From: Verrucomicrobiota bacterium
GTDB taxonomy: Bacteria; Verrucomicrobiota; Verrucomicrobiia; Chthoniobacterales; UBA6821
Length of the DNA: 64,000 nucleotides
Direction: 5' to 3'
NCBI GenBank assembly: GCA_021413925.1
Contig: JAIOPL010000001.1
Coordinates: forward strand, 114,016 to 178,015
Shown one piece after another: positions 36,834 to 46,001 of this stretch. Under the pieces are notes generated by a model. That model saw only the letters and a program-made list of their open reading frames with translations. It made no database searches and had not been told where the DNA came from. Positions within the stretch are counted from its first letter, which is position 1, and the number at the start of each line of letters is the position of its first letter. Position numbers and translations under genes: made by a program.

Positions 36834-37922
36834 TCAATCGACCAGCTGGTACCAGTTGTTCCTACGTCGTGGAGTGTATCCGGCCTCTCGGATGAGCGTC
36901 TCGATCTCCTGGGACTCGAGTCGGAAACTGGTGCCGGCCTTGCTCACGACATTCTCTTCCATCATGACACTGCCGAAGTCGTTCGCTCCGTAGCGCAGCG
37001 CCACCTGGCCGATCTTGGGTCCTTGAGTGACCCAGGAGCTCTGCACATTTGTAATATTGTCTAGGAAGATGCGGGAGAGGGCCTGCATCCGGAGATATTC
37101 CGCAGAGCCGACCGGTTCAGCACGGAGCTTTGTATTGTCGGGCTGGAAAGTCCAACAGATGAAAGCCGTGAAACCACCAGTCTCGTCCTGCTGGGCACGA
37201 AGACGTCCGAGATGCTCGATCCGGTCCTCGAGCGTCTCGACATGGCCGAACATCATCGTGGCACTGGAACTCAAGCCCATGTTGTGAGCTATCTCCATCA
37301 CCTTGAGCCACTGGTCGCTGTTGGCCTTGAGCGGCGCGATCCGGTTACGAACGCTGTCGACCAGGATCTCGCCTCCCCCGCCGGGAATCGAGCCGAGGCC
37401 AGCCTGCTTGAAGAGACGGATGACCTCCTCAAGCGGCATCTTGAAGACTTCGGCAAAGTGATTGAACTCCGGCGGGCTGAACCCGTGGATGTTCACATGG
37501 GGATACTTCTCCCGAATATGGGAGAGCAGGTCGATATACCAATCAATCGTAAGAGAGGGATGGTGCCCCCCCTGCATCAGGATCTGAATGCCTCCAGCGG
37601 CCGTAAGTTCGTCGAGCTTCTGGTCGATCTCCTCATGGGTGATCACATAGGAATCGGAATCCTTCTCGGTCCGGTAAAAAGCGCAGAACTTGCAATAAAC
37701 ATTGCAGATGTTCGTGTAGTTGATGTTCCGGTCGATGATGTAGGTCACCACATCATTTCCCGCTCCGTCATAGGCCTCCGTCAGAGCGAGCTTTCTGCGG
37801 TGATCGGCTAAGGCACCAAGCTCCTCCAGCGGTAGCCGATAGAGCTCCAGAGCATCGGCGGGCGAAATGCGCTCCCCCTCGATCACGCGGTCGATCAGAC
37901 TTTCGGCTACGGCTGCTGGCAT
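36834..37922 (-). CDS. mqnC: cyclic dehypoxanthinyl futalosine synthase
   Basis: MqnC is a radical SAM enzyme that cyclises dehypoxanthine futalosine in the futalosine route to menaquinone. The 362-residue protein has the Cx3Cx2C cluster site NICNVYCKFCAFYR (about residues 72-85), ILMQGGHHPSL, IHGFSPPE, GGGGEILVDSVRNRI and SSATMMFGH. The tail WVTQGPKIGQVALRYGANDFG is typical. With the MqnP-like enzyme at 3544-4386 this supports menaquinone synthesis by this route rather than by MenFDHCEBA. Confidence 0.95.
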   Translation of the reverse strand: MPAAVAESLIDRVIEGERISPADALELYRLPLEELGALADHRRKLALTEAYDGAGNDVVTYIIDRNINYTNICNVYCKFCAFYRTEKDSDSYVITHEEIDQKLDELTAAGGIQILMQGGHHPSLTIDWYIDLLSHIREKYPHVNIHGFSPPEFNHFAEVFKMPLEEVIRLFKQAGLGSIPGGGGEILVDSVRNRIAPLKANSDQWLKVMEIAHNMGLSSSATMMFGHVETLEDRIEHLGRLRAQQDETGGFTAFICWTFQPDNTKLRAEPVGSAEYLRMQALSRIFLDNITNVQSSWVTQGPKIGQVALRYGANDFGSVMMEENVVSKAGTSFRLESQEIETLIREAGYTPRRRNNWYQLVD

Positions 37923-37997
37923 AAGGGAAGCTTAAAACCGCCGGGATGAAATTAAAAGGATGAACCCAGATCCGCGCTTCCCTAGCATTATACGCTG

Positions 37998-39452
37998 ATG
38001 AAGCGCTTCCTGAAATGGCTTGGCATCGGTTGCTTGGTTGTAGTGTTGCTTTTCTTTGTTGCCCTTCCGGTGTGCGCACAGTTGGGAATGGCGGGATGGT
38101 GCGCCCGCGTCTCCAGCAATCTCGCATGGAAACAGACCGAATCATCCCTCAAGTCAAAAGGTGAAAAGCTGACCTTCGAGGAATTGGTCGCTCCCCCTCC
38201 CGAAGATGCCGCGAACTTCTTTGCAGCCCCTCTTTGGCTTGAACTTTTCTATTCCGGACTCCCCAAGGAACAATGTCAGATCAATCAATGGAAGGTGCCG
38301 CTTGCAGGTGAGGAAACGGATCGACTGATGACGATTCTGCCTGAGCGGAAATCTCCTCCGGAAGATCGGTCCAAAGCACTGATGGCCCTGAAGAAGAGCT
38401 TGGGAGCATCATCTGATCCGAAAAGTTCCCCGGCAGTCGCGAAGCTGACCTTGGATTTGGCCGAACCTGCAACTCCCACACTCCGGATGATTGCAGAGTT
38501 ATCCAAGAGGCCCGGAGCCTCGCTCCCTATAAGATACCAGGACGGTTTTACAGCCGCCATGCCCCATCTGACCCCGATTCTTGGATTGGGACAGGTGCTG
38601 GGTGCGAGGTGTCACGCCAATCTCGCACTGGGAGATTCACCAAACGCCGCCGCGGATATCGCAGGACTACTTGCCCTGCAGAAGTCACTTGAGAATGAAC
38701 CGGTCGTGATGCCTTTCCTGGTCAGGCAGGCCCTGATAACGATCGCCCTCGAGGCAATCAATCGTGGGATTTCCCTCCACGGATGGAGCAAAACCCAGCT
38801 TTCCGGCTTCGAGCAAAACCTTCGGGAAATTCAGCTTCAGCGGAATCTTGCGATCTGTCTGAGAGGCGAGCGGGCCTGTGTGAACACACTGCTCCGGAAT
38901 CCAAACCAAACAATCGTCGAGGGGAGTCGAAAACTTCCCGGCCGTTCGATTCTCCCGCTCCAAGTTGCATCGTTCAACCGGATCATGCAGCACACGCTGG
39001 AGAATCTCGAACAGCCGCCGGGGAAACCATGGAACAGCAGCGTGCCCGTGTTTCCCGAGATTCAAGCCTTGAAGCAATCCCCTCGCTGGATACAGGCAGT
39101 GAACGTCCTGGCTCTGCTTTGCCTGCCTGCATTGGACGGAAGCGTGATCAAGGCCGCCCAAGGACAAACCCAAGTTAATCAGACCATCATCGCCTGCGCG
39201 CTGGAGCGCTATCGGATCGGGGAAGGCTCCTACCCCTCTTCCCTCGATGCCTTGGTGCCCGGGTATCTCGCCTCACTCCCAACGGCCCCCACCACGGGCA
39301 AACCGATGCACTATCGCCTCCAACCTAACGGAACCTTTCTCCTGTGGGCCCCGGCCTGGAATCTGAAAACCCTCGACGGCCAACCGGGAGAGTTCCGCGG
39401 AGAAGGCGACATCGTCTGGAACCTGTCTCTTCCGATGAAAACGAAACCGTGA
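37998..39452 (+). CDS. membrane-anchored protein with pseudopilin-like C-terminus, unknown function
   Basis: The 484-residue protein has one N-terminal anchor (about residues 7-28), a largely helical middle (residues 60-380), and a C-terminal segment reading ALERYRIGEGSYPSSLDALV, then YLASLPTAPTTGKPMHYRL. This pattern resembles the C-terminal part of type II secretion major pseudopilins (T2SG-type). It may be an exported helical scaffold; no secretion genes are adjacent. It is divergent from mqnC (75 bases) and convergent with tonB. Confidence 0.6.
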   Translation: MKRFLKWLGIGCLVVVLLFFVALPVCAQLGMAGWCARVSSNLAWKQTESSLKSKGEKLTFEELVAPPPEDAANFFAAPLWLELFYSGLPKEQCQINQWKVPLAGEETDRLMTILPERKSPPEDRSKALMALKKSLGASSDPKSSPAVAKLTLDLAEPATPTLRMIAELSKRPGASLPIRYQDGFTAAMPHLTPILGLGQVLGARCHANLALGDSPNAAADIAGLLALQKSLENEPVVMPFLVRQALITIALEAINRGISLHGWSKTQLSGFEQNLREIQLQRNLAICLRGERACVNTLLRNPNQTIVEGSRKLPGRSILPLQVASFNRIMQHTLENLEQPPGKPWNSSVPVFPEIQALKQSPRWIQAVNVLALLCLPALDGSVIKAAQGQTQVNQTIIACALERYRIGEGSYPSSLDALVPGYLASLPTAPTTGKPMHYRLQPNGTFLLWAPAWNLKTLDGQPGEFRGEGDIVWNLSLPMKTKP

Positions 39453-39475
39453 CCCTCAAAGGGCTTGAAGGCTGG

Positions 39476-40648
39476 CTATTCGAGCTCGAAATTAATGTTA
39501 ATCGTGTATCCGCCTGAATTGCCCATTTTCTCGGGAACCGGGGCGATCTTGATGACCTTGCGGGCGGCTTCTAGGACCGACTGATCCATGACGGGGTTGC
39601 CGCTCGGTTTTGCCAACGAGAAGTCGCTGATCGTGCCGTCGCGCTGGATGGTGATCTTCAGGACGGTGGCAAAGTCGTGGCGATGCTCGGTCGATATCGA
39701 GGTCGGCTGCTCCCACTGGCTGTAGAAGCGGTCGTGGATCAGGCTGTGATAGGCGTCGACGGTGCCGGGATCGGCACCGTTACCACCCGACCCACCCGTA
39801 CCGGTTCCCCCACCCTTGGAGGCAAGGAAGGCCGACTTGGCATCAGAGTTGCCTGAGCCTTCACCCTTTGCCGTGGAGGATTTCTTGGTGTCGCTGGAGC
39901 TCTTCTTGGAGCCTTCAGAGGATTTCTCAGCACTTTGGGAGGAGGCCTTTTTGGCGGGGTGATCCTCGTTATCATTCTCCAACTTCTCTGATTTCTGAGC
40001 TTTCTCTACTTTGGGAGAGGGCTTCGGCGTTGGCTTGGCTTTTGATTCAGGCGAAGGTGTGGGCTTCGGCTTGGCGGGTGTATGATGAGGGGAGGCCTTC
40101 GGTGTTGGCTTGGGAGATGGTTTGGGCGTTGGCTCGGGAGTGGGTTTTTCCTCCGGCGTGGGAGTCGGCTTTGGAGTCTCTTTAGGAGTTGGCGTGGGAG
40201 TAGGGGTCGGCTTCGGAGTCGGTTTTGGTGTTGGCTTGGGGGTAGGCTTGGGCGTCGGTTTCGGTGTGGGAGTGGGCGTGGGGGTCGCTATGGGCGTTGG
40301 CGTGGGAGTAGGGGTCGGCGTGGCCAAAGAGATCTCAGAAGGTGGCTCTGGTGTTTGGGGGGCCTGTTTCTCGTTCTCCTGGAGAGGAATGGGCGTGGGA
40401 TGCGATTTAGTAAAGAGGGGCTGCTCTGGCTCTTCTTTTTCCTCTTGTTTTTCCAATGGAGACTTGATGACAGGCGCAGCGGTAGTTTCCTGAGGAGCAG
40501 AAAAAGAGCCCGTCTCCATCCAAGTGAGCTGACCGGAGGGTTTCTTGATCGGCCTGTTGAAGAACCAGAGGAGTCCGCCGATCAGGATGACATGGATTAG
40601 GCCGACGACGATAAGCGCCCTGCGGAAGCGGGGTTCTTGCACACTCAT
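39476..40648 (-). CDS. tonB: TonB-family energy transducer with long Pro-Thr-Lys repeat
   Basis: This 390-residue protein has an N-terminal anchor ([20 protein letters not shown]), a very long periplasmic spacer with PTPTPTP and KPTPKPTP tracts (about residues 105-215), a Lys/Ser-rich stretch, and a C-terminal TonB-like domain ending in [30 protein letters not shown] and [10 protein letters not shown]. It should transmit proton-motive energy from ExbB/ExbD to outer-membrane receptors. It follows exbD by six bases. The repeats make the spacer prone to length variation. No receptor gene is in the window. Confidence 0.85.
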   Translation of the reverse strand: MSVQEPRFRRALIVVGLIHVILIGGLLWFFNRPIKKPSGQLTWMETGSFSAPQETTAAPVIKSPLEKQEEKEEPEQPLFTKSHPTPIPLQENEKQAPQTPEPPSEISLATPTPTPTPTPIATPTPTPTPKPTPKPTPKPTPKPTPKPTPTPTPTPKETPKPTPTPEEKPTPEPTPKPSPKPTPKASPHHTPAKPKPTPSPESKAKPTPKPSPKVEKAQKSEKLENDNEDHPAKKASSQSAEKSSEGSKKSSSDTKKSSTAKGEGSGNSDAKSAFLASKGGGTGTGGSGGNGADPGTVDAYHSLIHDRFYSQWEQPTSISTEHRHDFATVLKITIQRDGTISDFSLAKPSGNPVMDQSVLEAARKVIKIAPVPEKMGNSGGYTININFELE

Positions 40649-40654
40649 CGGAGG

Positions 40655-41083
40655 CTATTGCTTGGATCCCTGAGCCTCGGGCCGAGTCATCACACCAACT
40701 TTCGAAATGCCGGCCTTATGAAGCAGGTCCATGACACGGACGAAATTCTGGACAGGCAGGTCCTTGTCGGGCCGCACGACGACAGCAAGGTTCGGCTGCT
40801 CCCGCTTGAGTGAGGCCAGACGACTCTGGAGATCGGCCGCGGGAACGATCTGCTCGTTCAGCTTGATGACATCATTCCTATCCACAGAAAGGGTCTGAAT
40901 CTGCGAGGGGTTCACTTCCGACTTCGCCGTCGAGCTGCTCGGTACGATCAGGTCCATGCTGTTCTCCATGAGCGGTGTGGTGATCATGAAGATGATCAGC
41001 AGCACGAACGCCAAGTCGAGCAGCGGCGTCACATTCAGCTCACTGAGTGTGTGCAGTGCGTTGCGGTCCGAGAATCTGCGCAT
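40655..41083 (-). CDS. exbD: ExbD/TolR biopolymer transport protein
   Basis: The 142-residue protein has the family's single N-terminal span with the proton-path Asp: LNVTPLLDLAFVLLIIFMIT (Asp at about residue 23), followed by a periplasmic domain ending in VVVRPDKDLPVQNFVRVMDL. It pairs with the MotA/ExbB-type protein encoded 20 bases upstream and with the TonB downstream. The order ExbB-ExbD-TonB on the minus strand forms one operon. Confidence 0.92.
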   Translation of the reverse strand: MRRFSDRNALHTLSELNVTPLLDLAFVLLIIFMITTPLMENSMDLIVPSSSTAKSEVNPSQIQTLSVDRNDVIKLNEQIVPAADLQSRLASLKREQPNLAVVVRPDKDLPVQNFVRVMDLLHKAGISKVGVMTRPEAQGSKQ

Positions 41084-41103
41084 GGGATTTCTTCAGCGGT
41101 TTC

Positions 41104-41838
41104 CTAACCGTTGCGGCTCCCGTGGGTGACGTAGCGATGCTCGATCTCGCTGGAGAGTTCCGCGGCAAAGTTGTCGCAGGAGACAATCATCCCGCGGACG
41201 CTGGTTACTAAAAAGTTGTATCCGAACATGGCCGGGATCGCGACGAGCAGGCCGGTCACCGTGGTGATCAGGGCTCCTGAGACGCCGGGCGCCATGGCCG
41301 CAAGGCTGGCACTTCCCGAGGCGGCAATTCCGCCGAAGGCATCCATGACACCCCAGACAGTTCCGAGCAGACCGACAAAGGGAGCGCCGCTGACCGCAGT
41401 GGAGAGAATGATCATCTGGGATTCCAGCTTGAGCGATGATTCCCCGACGGCGCGCTCCATGGCAGCCTGAACTGAGCGCATCTGTGCAGGCGTGATGCGC
41501 TCCGCGTATTTCAGACGCGACTGGAACGTCTCGTCGACCTCGATCGATCCGAGCACCTGGAAGCAGAGCTCCTCGCAACCGGCCTGATAGATCTCAAAGA
41601 GGGGAGATCCCTCGAACTCCAGACTGGTCTCGAAAATATTCAGTGGCTCCCGATCCCGATGGAACAGGGCCATAAAACGCTCAGATTGCTTCTTAGCAAA
41701 TCCAAGGACTCGTATCTTGGTGATCATCACCGACCAGCTGAAAATCGAACCAACGAAGAGCACAAGCAGGACCGCCTTTCCCTCGGGTGTCGACTCGAGA
41801 AAGGCATAGACGATTCCGCTACCGAGCAATAAAGGCAT
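41104..41838 (-). CDS. exbB: MotA/TolQ/ExbB proton channel protein
   Basis: The 244-residue protein has three spans and the family signature SGAPFVGLLGTVWGVMDAF around residues 145-163, then ALITTVTGLLVAIPAMFGYNF. It forms the proton channel that powers ExbD and TonB. The preferred start is the ATG at 41838; an in-frame GTG at 41853 is possible. It follows the DUF985 gene closely (about 21 bases) and may share its transcript. Confidence 0.92.
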   Translation of the reverse strand: MPLLLGSGIVYAFLESTPEGKAVLLVLFVGSIFSWSVMITKIRVLGFAKKQSERFMALFHRDREPLNIFETSLEFEGSPLFEIYQAGCEELCFQVLGSIEVDETFQSRLKYAERITPAQMRSVQAAMERAVGESSLKLESQMIILSTAVSGAPFVGLLGTVWGVMDAFGGIAASGSASLAAMAPGVSGALITTVTGLLVAIPAMFGYNFLVTSVRGMIVSCDNFAAELSSEIEHRYVTHGSRNG

Positions 41839-41859
41839 AGTTCCAAGAATCACGGTTTC

Positions 41860-42354
41860 CTAGGGATAGGTAAACTCCAGAATCACCGCCGCATGGATTG
41901 GAAATAGCTCCAGCAGAACCGGACGGGAGGGCATCTCGAAATCCGCAAAGTCAAATCCTGGAGCCACCGTGCATCCCGCCAGTGCGGAGCCACCGTCCAG
42001 AGGCCTAGTCGCCTGCCACCATCCCGACGGCACGACATGCTGGGGGCGCTGTCCAGCCTTGAGATCAGGGCCAAGAGTAACCCGCTCCAGGGAGCCTTTG
42101 GGGGAGATCATCACCAACTCGAGTGGGGCTCCCCCATAGTGGTGCCAGCACTCGTCACCCGCCACGCGGTGAAGGGCTGAAAAAGCACCCTCCGGGAGCA
42201 GGAAATAGATGGCCGTGCCGGCAGAGCGCTGCCTTCCATCGGAGAGCATAACGCTCTCCAAGGAACGGAAAGTTTCGGCATAATACCCACCCTCGGGATG
42301 AGGTTTCAGCCCGAGTCGTGTGATGACTTCCTCGATATTCAGCTTGCTGGACAC
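41860..42354 (-). CDS. DUF985 cupin-domain protein
   Basis: The 164-residue protein matches the DUF985 cupin family: LGLKPHPEGGYYAETFRS at residues 15-32, RSAGTAIYFLLPEGAFSALH with the first cupin histidine, HRVAGDECWHHYGGAPLEL, VPSGWWQAT and GCTVAPGFDFADFEM. The barrel probably holds a metal or small ligand, but no biochemical role is known. The start codon is GTG. It is encoded just upstream of exbB on the same strand. Confidence 0.88.
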   Translation of the reverse strand: MSSKLNIEEVITRLGLKPHPEGGYYAETFRSLESVMLSDGRQRSAGTAIYFLLPEGAFSALHRVAGDECWHHYGGAPLELVMISPKGSLERVTLGPDLKAGQRPQHVVPSGWWQATRPLDGGSALAGCTVAPGFDFADFEMPSRPVLLELFPIHAAVILEFTYP

Positions 42355-42464
42355 CTTTCTATCATCCTCGTACTCCCCGGCAGAACAAGGGTGAAGTCGG
42401 CGTTTGGCCGGCTACCCTTGATTGCAGCTTTGCCATGAGGTGGGGAGACCGTTATCAAGAGGGG

Positions 42465-43475
42465 ATGCTCCGTCCAGTCTTACAAGCCACTTTTCTAGCT
42501 CAGCTGCTAGCCGTTGCCTGTCTCTCAGTTTCCCTTCGCGCCGCAGATCCAAAAGCGGATCCTCAATCGGATTCACAAGCAGCTCCCGGCAATGCGGCAA
42601 TGCGGCCTTCGACCAATACAACAATAGCAACGTCGGCAACTTCATCTTCAGTACCCGCATCGTCAGCACCAGCTCCCTCGGAGAACCGCTACGACATCCT
42701 CTCCAAGATGATCACCCCCATGGCGGCCGTTCTCCTAGGGGGAAGCGAGTCCGTAGATCGCGCTCTGACGCTGAGAGCTACTGTTGATCAGGTGGCTGGC
42801 CGCCTTCCGCAGGCGATCAAGGGGGCGACCTTCACTGCTAAGATCCAGTATCCCGGCAGGATCCGTGTCGAGGCCCCGGTAATGGGGGAGACATTGACGG
42901 TCTGTCGTGACGGCAACCAGGTCTGGGCTGTGCCCGGTGCTAAAATCCAGTTCCTGCTGAGTCAGTTTAAGCAGAAGCCCCATCTCCAACAGAAGAACAG
43001 CTCCCCTCTTCAGCTTCCCTTCACAGCCCAGCAGGCGGTTCTGCTTCCCGCGCTCTTTCAACTCGACCAATCCCAGGAGATCGCCGATGTCGGCGGCAGT
43101 TCCTGCCGTATCATCTCGGGCGGCCTGATCCCCGAAGTGGCGAAGGGTGCCAACGCGGAGGATTTCTCAGCCAAGCTCTGGATCTGCTCCGAGTACACCC
43201 CGAAGCGGATCGACATCCGGCGAAGCGATTTCGCCATGTCCTTTCTTATCGGAGAGCTTTCTTATGCTCCTGGATTCCCAGTTTCCACCTGGCAACCACC
43301 CGCAGGAGCGAAAGACGTCTACCGATGCGATGCGGCTCAGCTGGAACAGCTCCTCTATGTCCTGATGAACTCCCTGCAAATGGGTGCTCAGGACAAGCCC
43401 TGGCTGAACGAGCCGGCAACAAGCGCTCCAAGCATGCCCAGACTGCCATCGGCGAACGGGCCCTTGAACCACTAA
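42465..43475 (+). CDS. exported LolA-like fold protein, unknown function
   Basis: This 336-residue protein starts at ATG 42465, where a GAGGGG lies just upstream and a signal peptide follows (LLAVACLSVSLRAAD). A Ser/Ala/Pro-rich linker fills residues 30-70. The core (YDILSKMITPMAA, KGATFTAKIQYPGRIRVEAP, VCRDGNQVWAVPGAK, AKLWICSEYTPKRIDIRR) has the strand pattern of LolA/outer-membrane lipoprotein carrier-like proteins. Lipid or lipoprotein handling in the periplasm is a possible role. It is divergent from the DUF985-exb operon. Confidence 0.6.
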   Translation: MLRPVLQATFLAQLLAVACLSVSLRAADPKADPQSDSQAAPGNAAMRPSTNTTIATSATSSSVPASSAPAPSENRYDILSKMITPMAAVLLGGSESVDRALTLRATVDQVAGRLPQAIKGATFTAKIQYPGRIRVEAPVMGETLTVCRDGNQVWAVPGAKIQFLLSQFKQKPHLQQKNSSPLQLPFTAQQAVLLPALFQLDQSQEIADVGGSSCRIISGGLIPEVAKGANAEDFSAKLWICSEYTPKRIDIRRSDFAMSFLIGELSYAPGFPVSTWQPPAGAKDVYRCDAAQLEQLLYVLMNSLQMGAQDKPWLNEPATSAPSMPRLPSANGPLNH

Positions 43476-43495
43476 TCCAAGGCTATAGCGCTTCG

Positions 43496-43802
43496 GGAAG
43501 CACTGAATAAATCGCATAGAGGCCGTTGCGGGAGGCCGTTGCGGATGCGAAGCAACGACCGGGCAAGCCATGGGCCGCAGGCAAGACGGCTTCGCGCGCG
43601 CATCCCCATGCGGTCTGTAAGCGCGAAGCCAACACAGCCTCCGGCTCTATTATCTCCGCAACCCCTTGGGCTGAGACCATTTGGCCGTTTTCCTGCGTTG
43701 CTTGCTTGGGCAAGACCGCAAGGGTATTGCCGCTGCGCTGCACGCCTTGGAAAACAATCAAATCCTCTTCAGCGGCCATCATGGGATTTATTCAGTGCTT
43801 CC
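43496..43802. mobile_element. MITE-like element with perfect 18-bp terminal inverted repeats
   Basis: GGAAGCACTGAATAAATC at 43496-43513 is mirrored exactly at 43785-43802. The 307-bp interior has no transposase. It includes a reverse-oriented R2 motif (about 43534-43566) and a minus-strand frame starting ATGATGGCCGC just inside the right end, which may be a relic of a parent transposon's first codons. It fills most of the 506-base gap between the LolA-like gene and the ABC-F gene; the rest of that gap (43803-43981) shows nothing recognisable. Confidence 0.7.
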
Positions 43803-43981
43803 TAAGGTTAAAGGCTGTTAGGTTCCTGCACCCAAGACAAAAAGCCCCCAGCAATTTTTGTCTGCTGATCTTCGGAGTTCTCGGCTTACGCCTGGAATAA
43901 CATCGCCTTGGCGAAACAAGCAAAGCCCCTTCGGAGGCGCCTTTTCATTCTTCATAATTCAACCTTCATCCTTTCTGCCCA

Positions 43982-45793
43982 ATGCCTCTTCTCCAACTCC
44001 AGCAGGTCACCCTCCGCTACACAGACCTTCCGCTTCTCGACAAAGTCGACCTGCAGATCGATCCCGGTGAGCGCGTCTGCCTAGTGGGACGCAACGGCAC
44101 CGGCAAGACCAGCATCATGCGGGTCATCTCCGGCGAGGAAAAACCGCAGTCGGGAGACATCACCAAGCCCAATGGAGTCGTACTGACAAGACTCCCTCAG
44201 GAAGTGCCGGACGGCATCCTTGGGACGGTCTACGAAGTGATCCATAGTGGCCTCCGGATCGGTGGTACTGAGGAAGACTGGGAAGCAGACGTACGCGTCG
44301 AGGATTTGATGGATGAGATGAAACTTCCTGCCGAAAAAGAATTCCAGAGTCTCTCCGGAGGCATGAAGCGCCGAGTGCTACTCGCCCGCGCCCTTGTGGG
44401 ACAGCCCGATGTCTTGCTGCTCGACGAGCCGACCAACCATCTCGACCTCGAGTCGATCCTCTGGCTCGAGAACTTCCTGTTGAAGGTCCGGCCGACCCTT
44501 TTCTTTGTGACCCACGACCGCGCATTCCTCCGGAAGCTCTCCACCCGCATCGTCGAGCTCGACCGCGGGAGTCTTACCAGCTGGGCCTGCGACTACGACA
44601 CCTACCTTGTGCGCAAGGGGGCCTTCCTCGATGCCGAGGAGAAGCAATGGGCCGCTTTCGACAAGAAACTTGCCCAAGAAGAAGCATGGATCCGTCAAGG
44701 CGTGAAGGCTCGGCGAACCCGGAACGAAGGCCGCGTGCACGCCTTAAAATCTCTGCGCGCAGAACGAGGCAAACGCCGCGAGCGTGTCGGTTCGGCCAAG
44801 ATCGAGATTCAGGAAGCCGGCTCCTCGGGCCAGAAGGTCATCGAGGCAAAGAACATCACCTTTCATTACGGAGATCACCCCATTGTCAGTGACTTCACCG
44901 CAACCCTCTGGAAAGGGGATAAGATCGGGATCATCGGCCCCAACGGAGCAGGCAAGACGACACTCCTGAAAATGCTGCTCGGCAAACTGGAGCCTACAGA
45001 GGGATCCGTGAAGCTGGGCACCAAGCTCCAGGTCGTCTATCTCGATCAGCTCCGCGACCAGATCGACGGAGAGAAGAGCCTGGGCCAGAACGTAGCGGGC
45101 GATGCTGAGACCGTGACCTTCCAGGGAAGGCCTGTCCATATCCATACCTATCTGAAGGATTTCCTGTTCCCCTCCGATCGTATTCGGATGCCCGCCAAGA
45201 TGCTCTCCGGCGGTGAGAGAAACCGCCTTCTGCTGGCGCGCCTCTTTCTGCAACCAGCAAATGTCCTCGTGCTCGATGAGCCGACTAACGACCTCGATGC
45301 CGAGACCCTGGAGCTGCTCGAGGAGCTCCTGGTCGGCTACGAGGGAACACTCATGGTCGTCTCCCATGACCGCGCCTTCCTAGACAATGTGGTGACCAGC
45401 ACCTATGTCTTCGAGGGAGAGGGTCGCATCACCGAGTACACCGGAGGCTACGAAGACTGGGTCAATCAGCGCCGCGAATTGGATCGCGTTGCATCGCTGC
45501 CCATCGCTTCGACACCGGTTATCAATGCACCGAAGGCTGGAAAGACGGAGAAAGGACGCAAGTTCCTGAATCGCGAACAGAAAGAGCTCGATGACCTTCC
45601 AGCAAAGCTTGAGGAACTGGAGGCCAAGCAGTCAGAACTTTCCGAAAGACTGGCCGATCCGGCTCTCTACCAAAGCAAAGGCGGCGAATTCCAAAAGGTC
45701 GAAGGGGAACTCCATCAGCTTCACCAGACCATCGAGAAAGCGATGGCCCGCTGGGAGGAGCTGGAAAAGCTCAGGGTGGAGCTGGGCAGCTAG
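43982..45793 (+). CDS. uup: ABC-F family ATPase, Uup-like
   Basis: The 603-residue protein has two ABC cassettes and no membrane part. The first has LVGRNGTGKTSIMR, LSGGMKRRVLLARAL and LLLDEPTNHLDLES; the linker carries KARRTRNEGRVHALKSLR; the second has IIGPNGAGKTTLLKML, LSGGERNRLLLARLF and LVLDEPTNDLDAET. A C-terminal coiled coil (residues about 535-600, ELDDLPAKLEELEAKQSELS) matches Uup, which binds branched DNA and ribosomes. It probably acts at the ribosomal E site or in genome stability. No Shine-Dalgarno sequence precedes its ATG. Confidence 0.93.
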   Translation: MPLLQLQQVTLRYTDLPLLDKVDLQIDPGERVCLVGRNGTGKTSIMRVISGEEKPQSGDITKPNGVVLTRLPQEVPDGILGTVYEVIHSGLRIGGTEEDWEADVRVEDLMDEMKLPAEKEFQSLSGGMKRRVLLARALVGQPDVLLLDEPTNHLDLESILWLENFLLKVRPTLFFVTHDRAFLRKLSTRIVELDRGSLTSWACDYDTYLVRKGAFLDAEEKQWAAFDKKLAQEEAWIRQGVKARRTRNEGRVHALKSLRAERGKRRERVGSAKIEIQEAGSSGQKVIEAKNITFHYGDHPIVSDFTATLWKGDKIGIIGPNGAGKTTLLKMLLGKLEPTEGSVKLGTKLQVVYLDQLRDQIDGEKSLGQNVAGDAETVTFQGRPVHIHTYLKDFLFPSDRIRMPAKMLSGGERNRLLLARLFLQPANVLVLDEPTNDLDAETLELLEELLVGYEGTLMVVSHDRAFLDNVVTSTYVFEGEGRITEYTGGYEDWVNQRRELDRVASLPIASTPVINAPKAGKTEKGRKFLNREQKELDDLPAKLEELEAKQSELSERLADPALYQSKGGEFQKVEGELHQLHQTIEKAMARWEELEKLRVELGS

Positions 45794-45826
45794 AATAAAG
45801 ACTAAGGACTTTTAGGCACTGCAAAA

Positions 45827-45970
45827 TCTCCCGCTGAGGCGCAGAGAAAGATGACTCTGATGATTCTATTAGAGTTAGGAAGTTTGAATGGTGCACCAGG
45901 CGAGAGAGGGAAGGCGTAGTTCTCCTACGCCGAACGAGCAGCAACACAGCACGGCGCGAAAATCCCAAGC
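45827..45970 (+). repeat. dispersed repeats R1 (copy 8) and R8 (copy 2)
   Basis: R1 (ATCTCCCGCTGAGGCGCAGA) at 45827-45849 is followed at 45878-45970 by R8, with the hairpin GGCGTAG-TTCTC-CTACGCC and the conserved CAGCAACAC...CGGCGC...AAAATCCCA tail. The same R1-then-R8 order occurs at 8711-8880. It lies between two convergent genes. Confidence 0.6.
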
Positions 45971-46001
45971 CCCCAACTAAGGCCCTTTACCAGATTACCG
46001 C

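Noticed and set aside
39600..40600. Plus-strand Gly/Val-rich frames opposite tonB
   Set aside because: They are antisense readings of the Pro-Thr-Lys codon repeats in tonB.
43483..43782. A 99-codon minus-strand frame inside the 307-bp element
   Set aside because: It spans the left inverted repeat and has no recognisable domain; at most it is a relic of a transposon's start, so it is mentioned only under the element.
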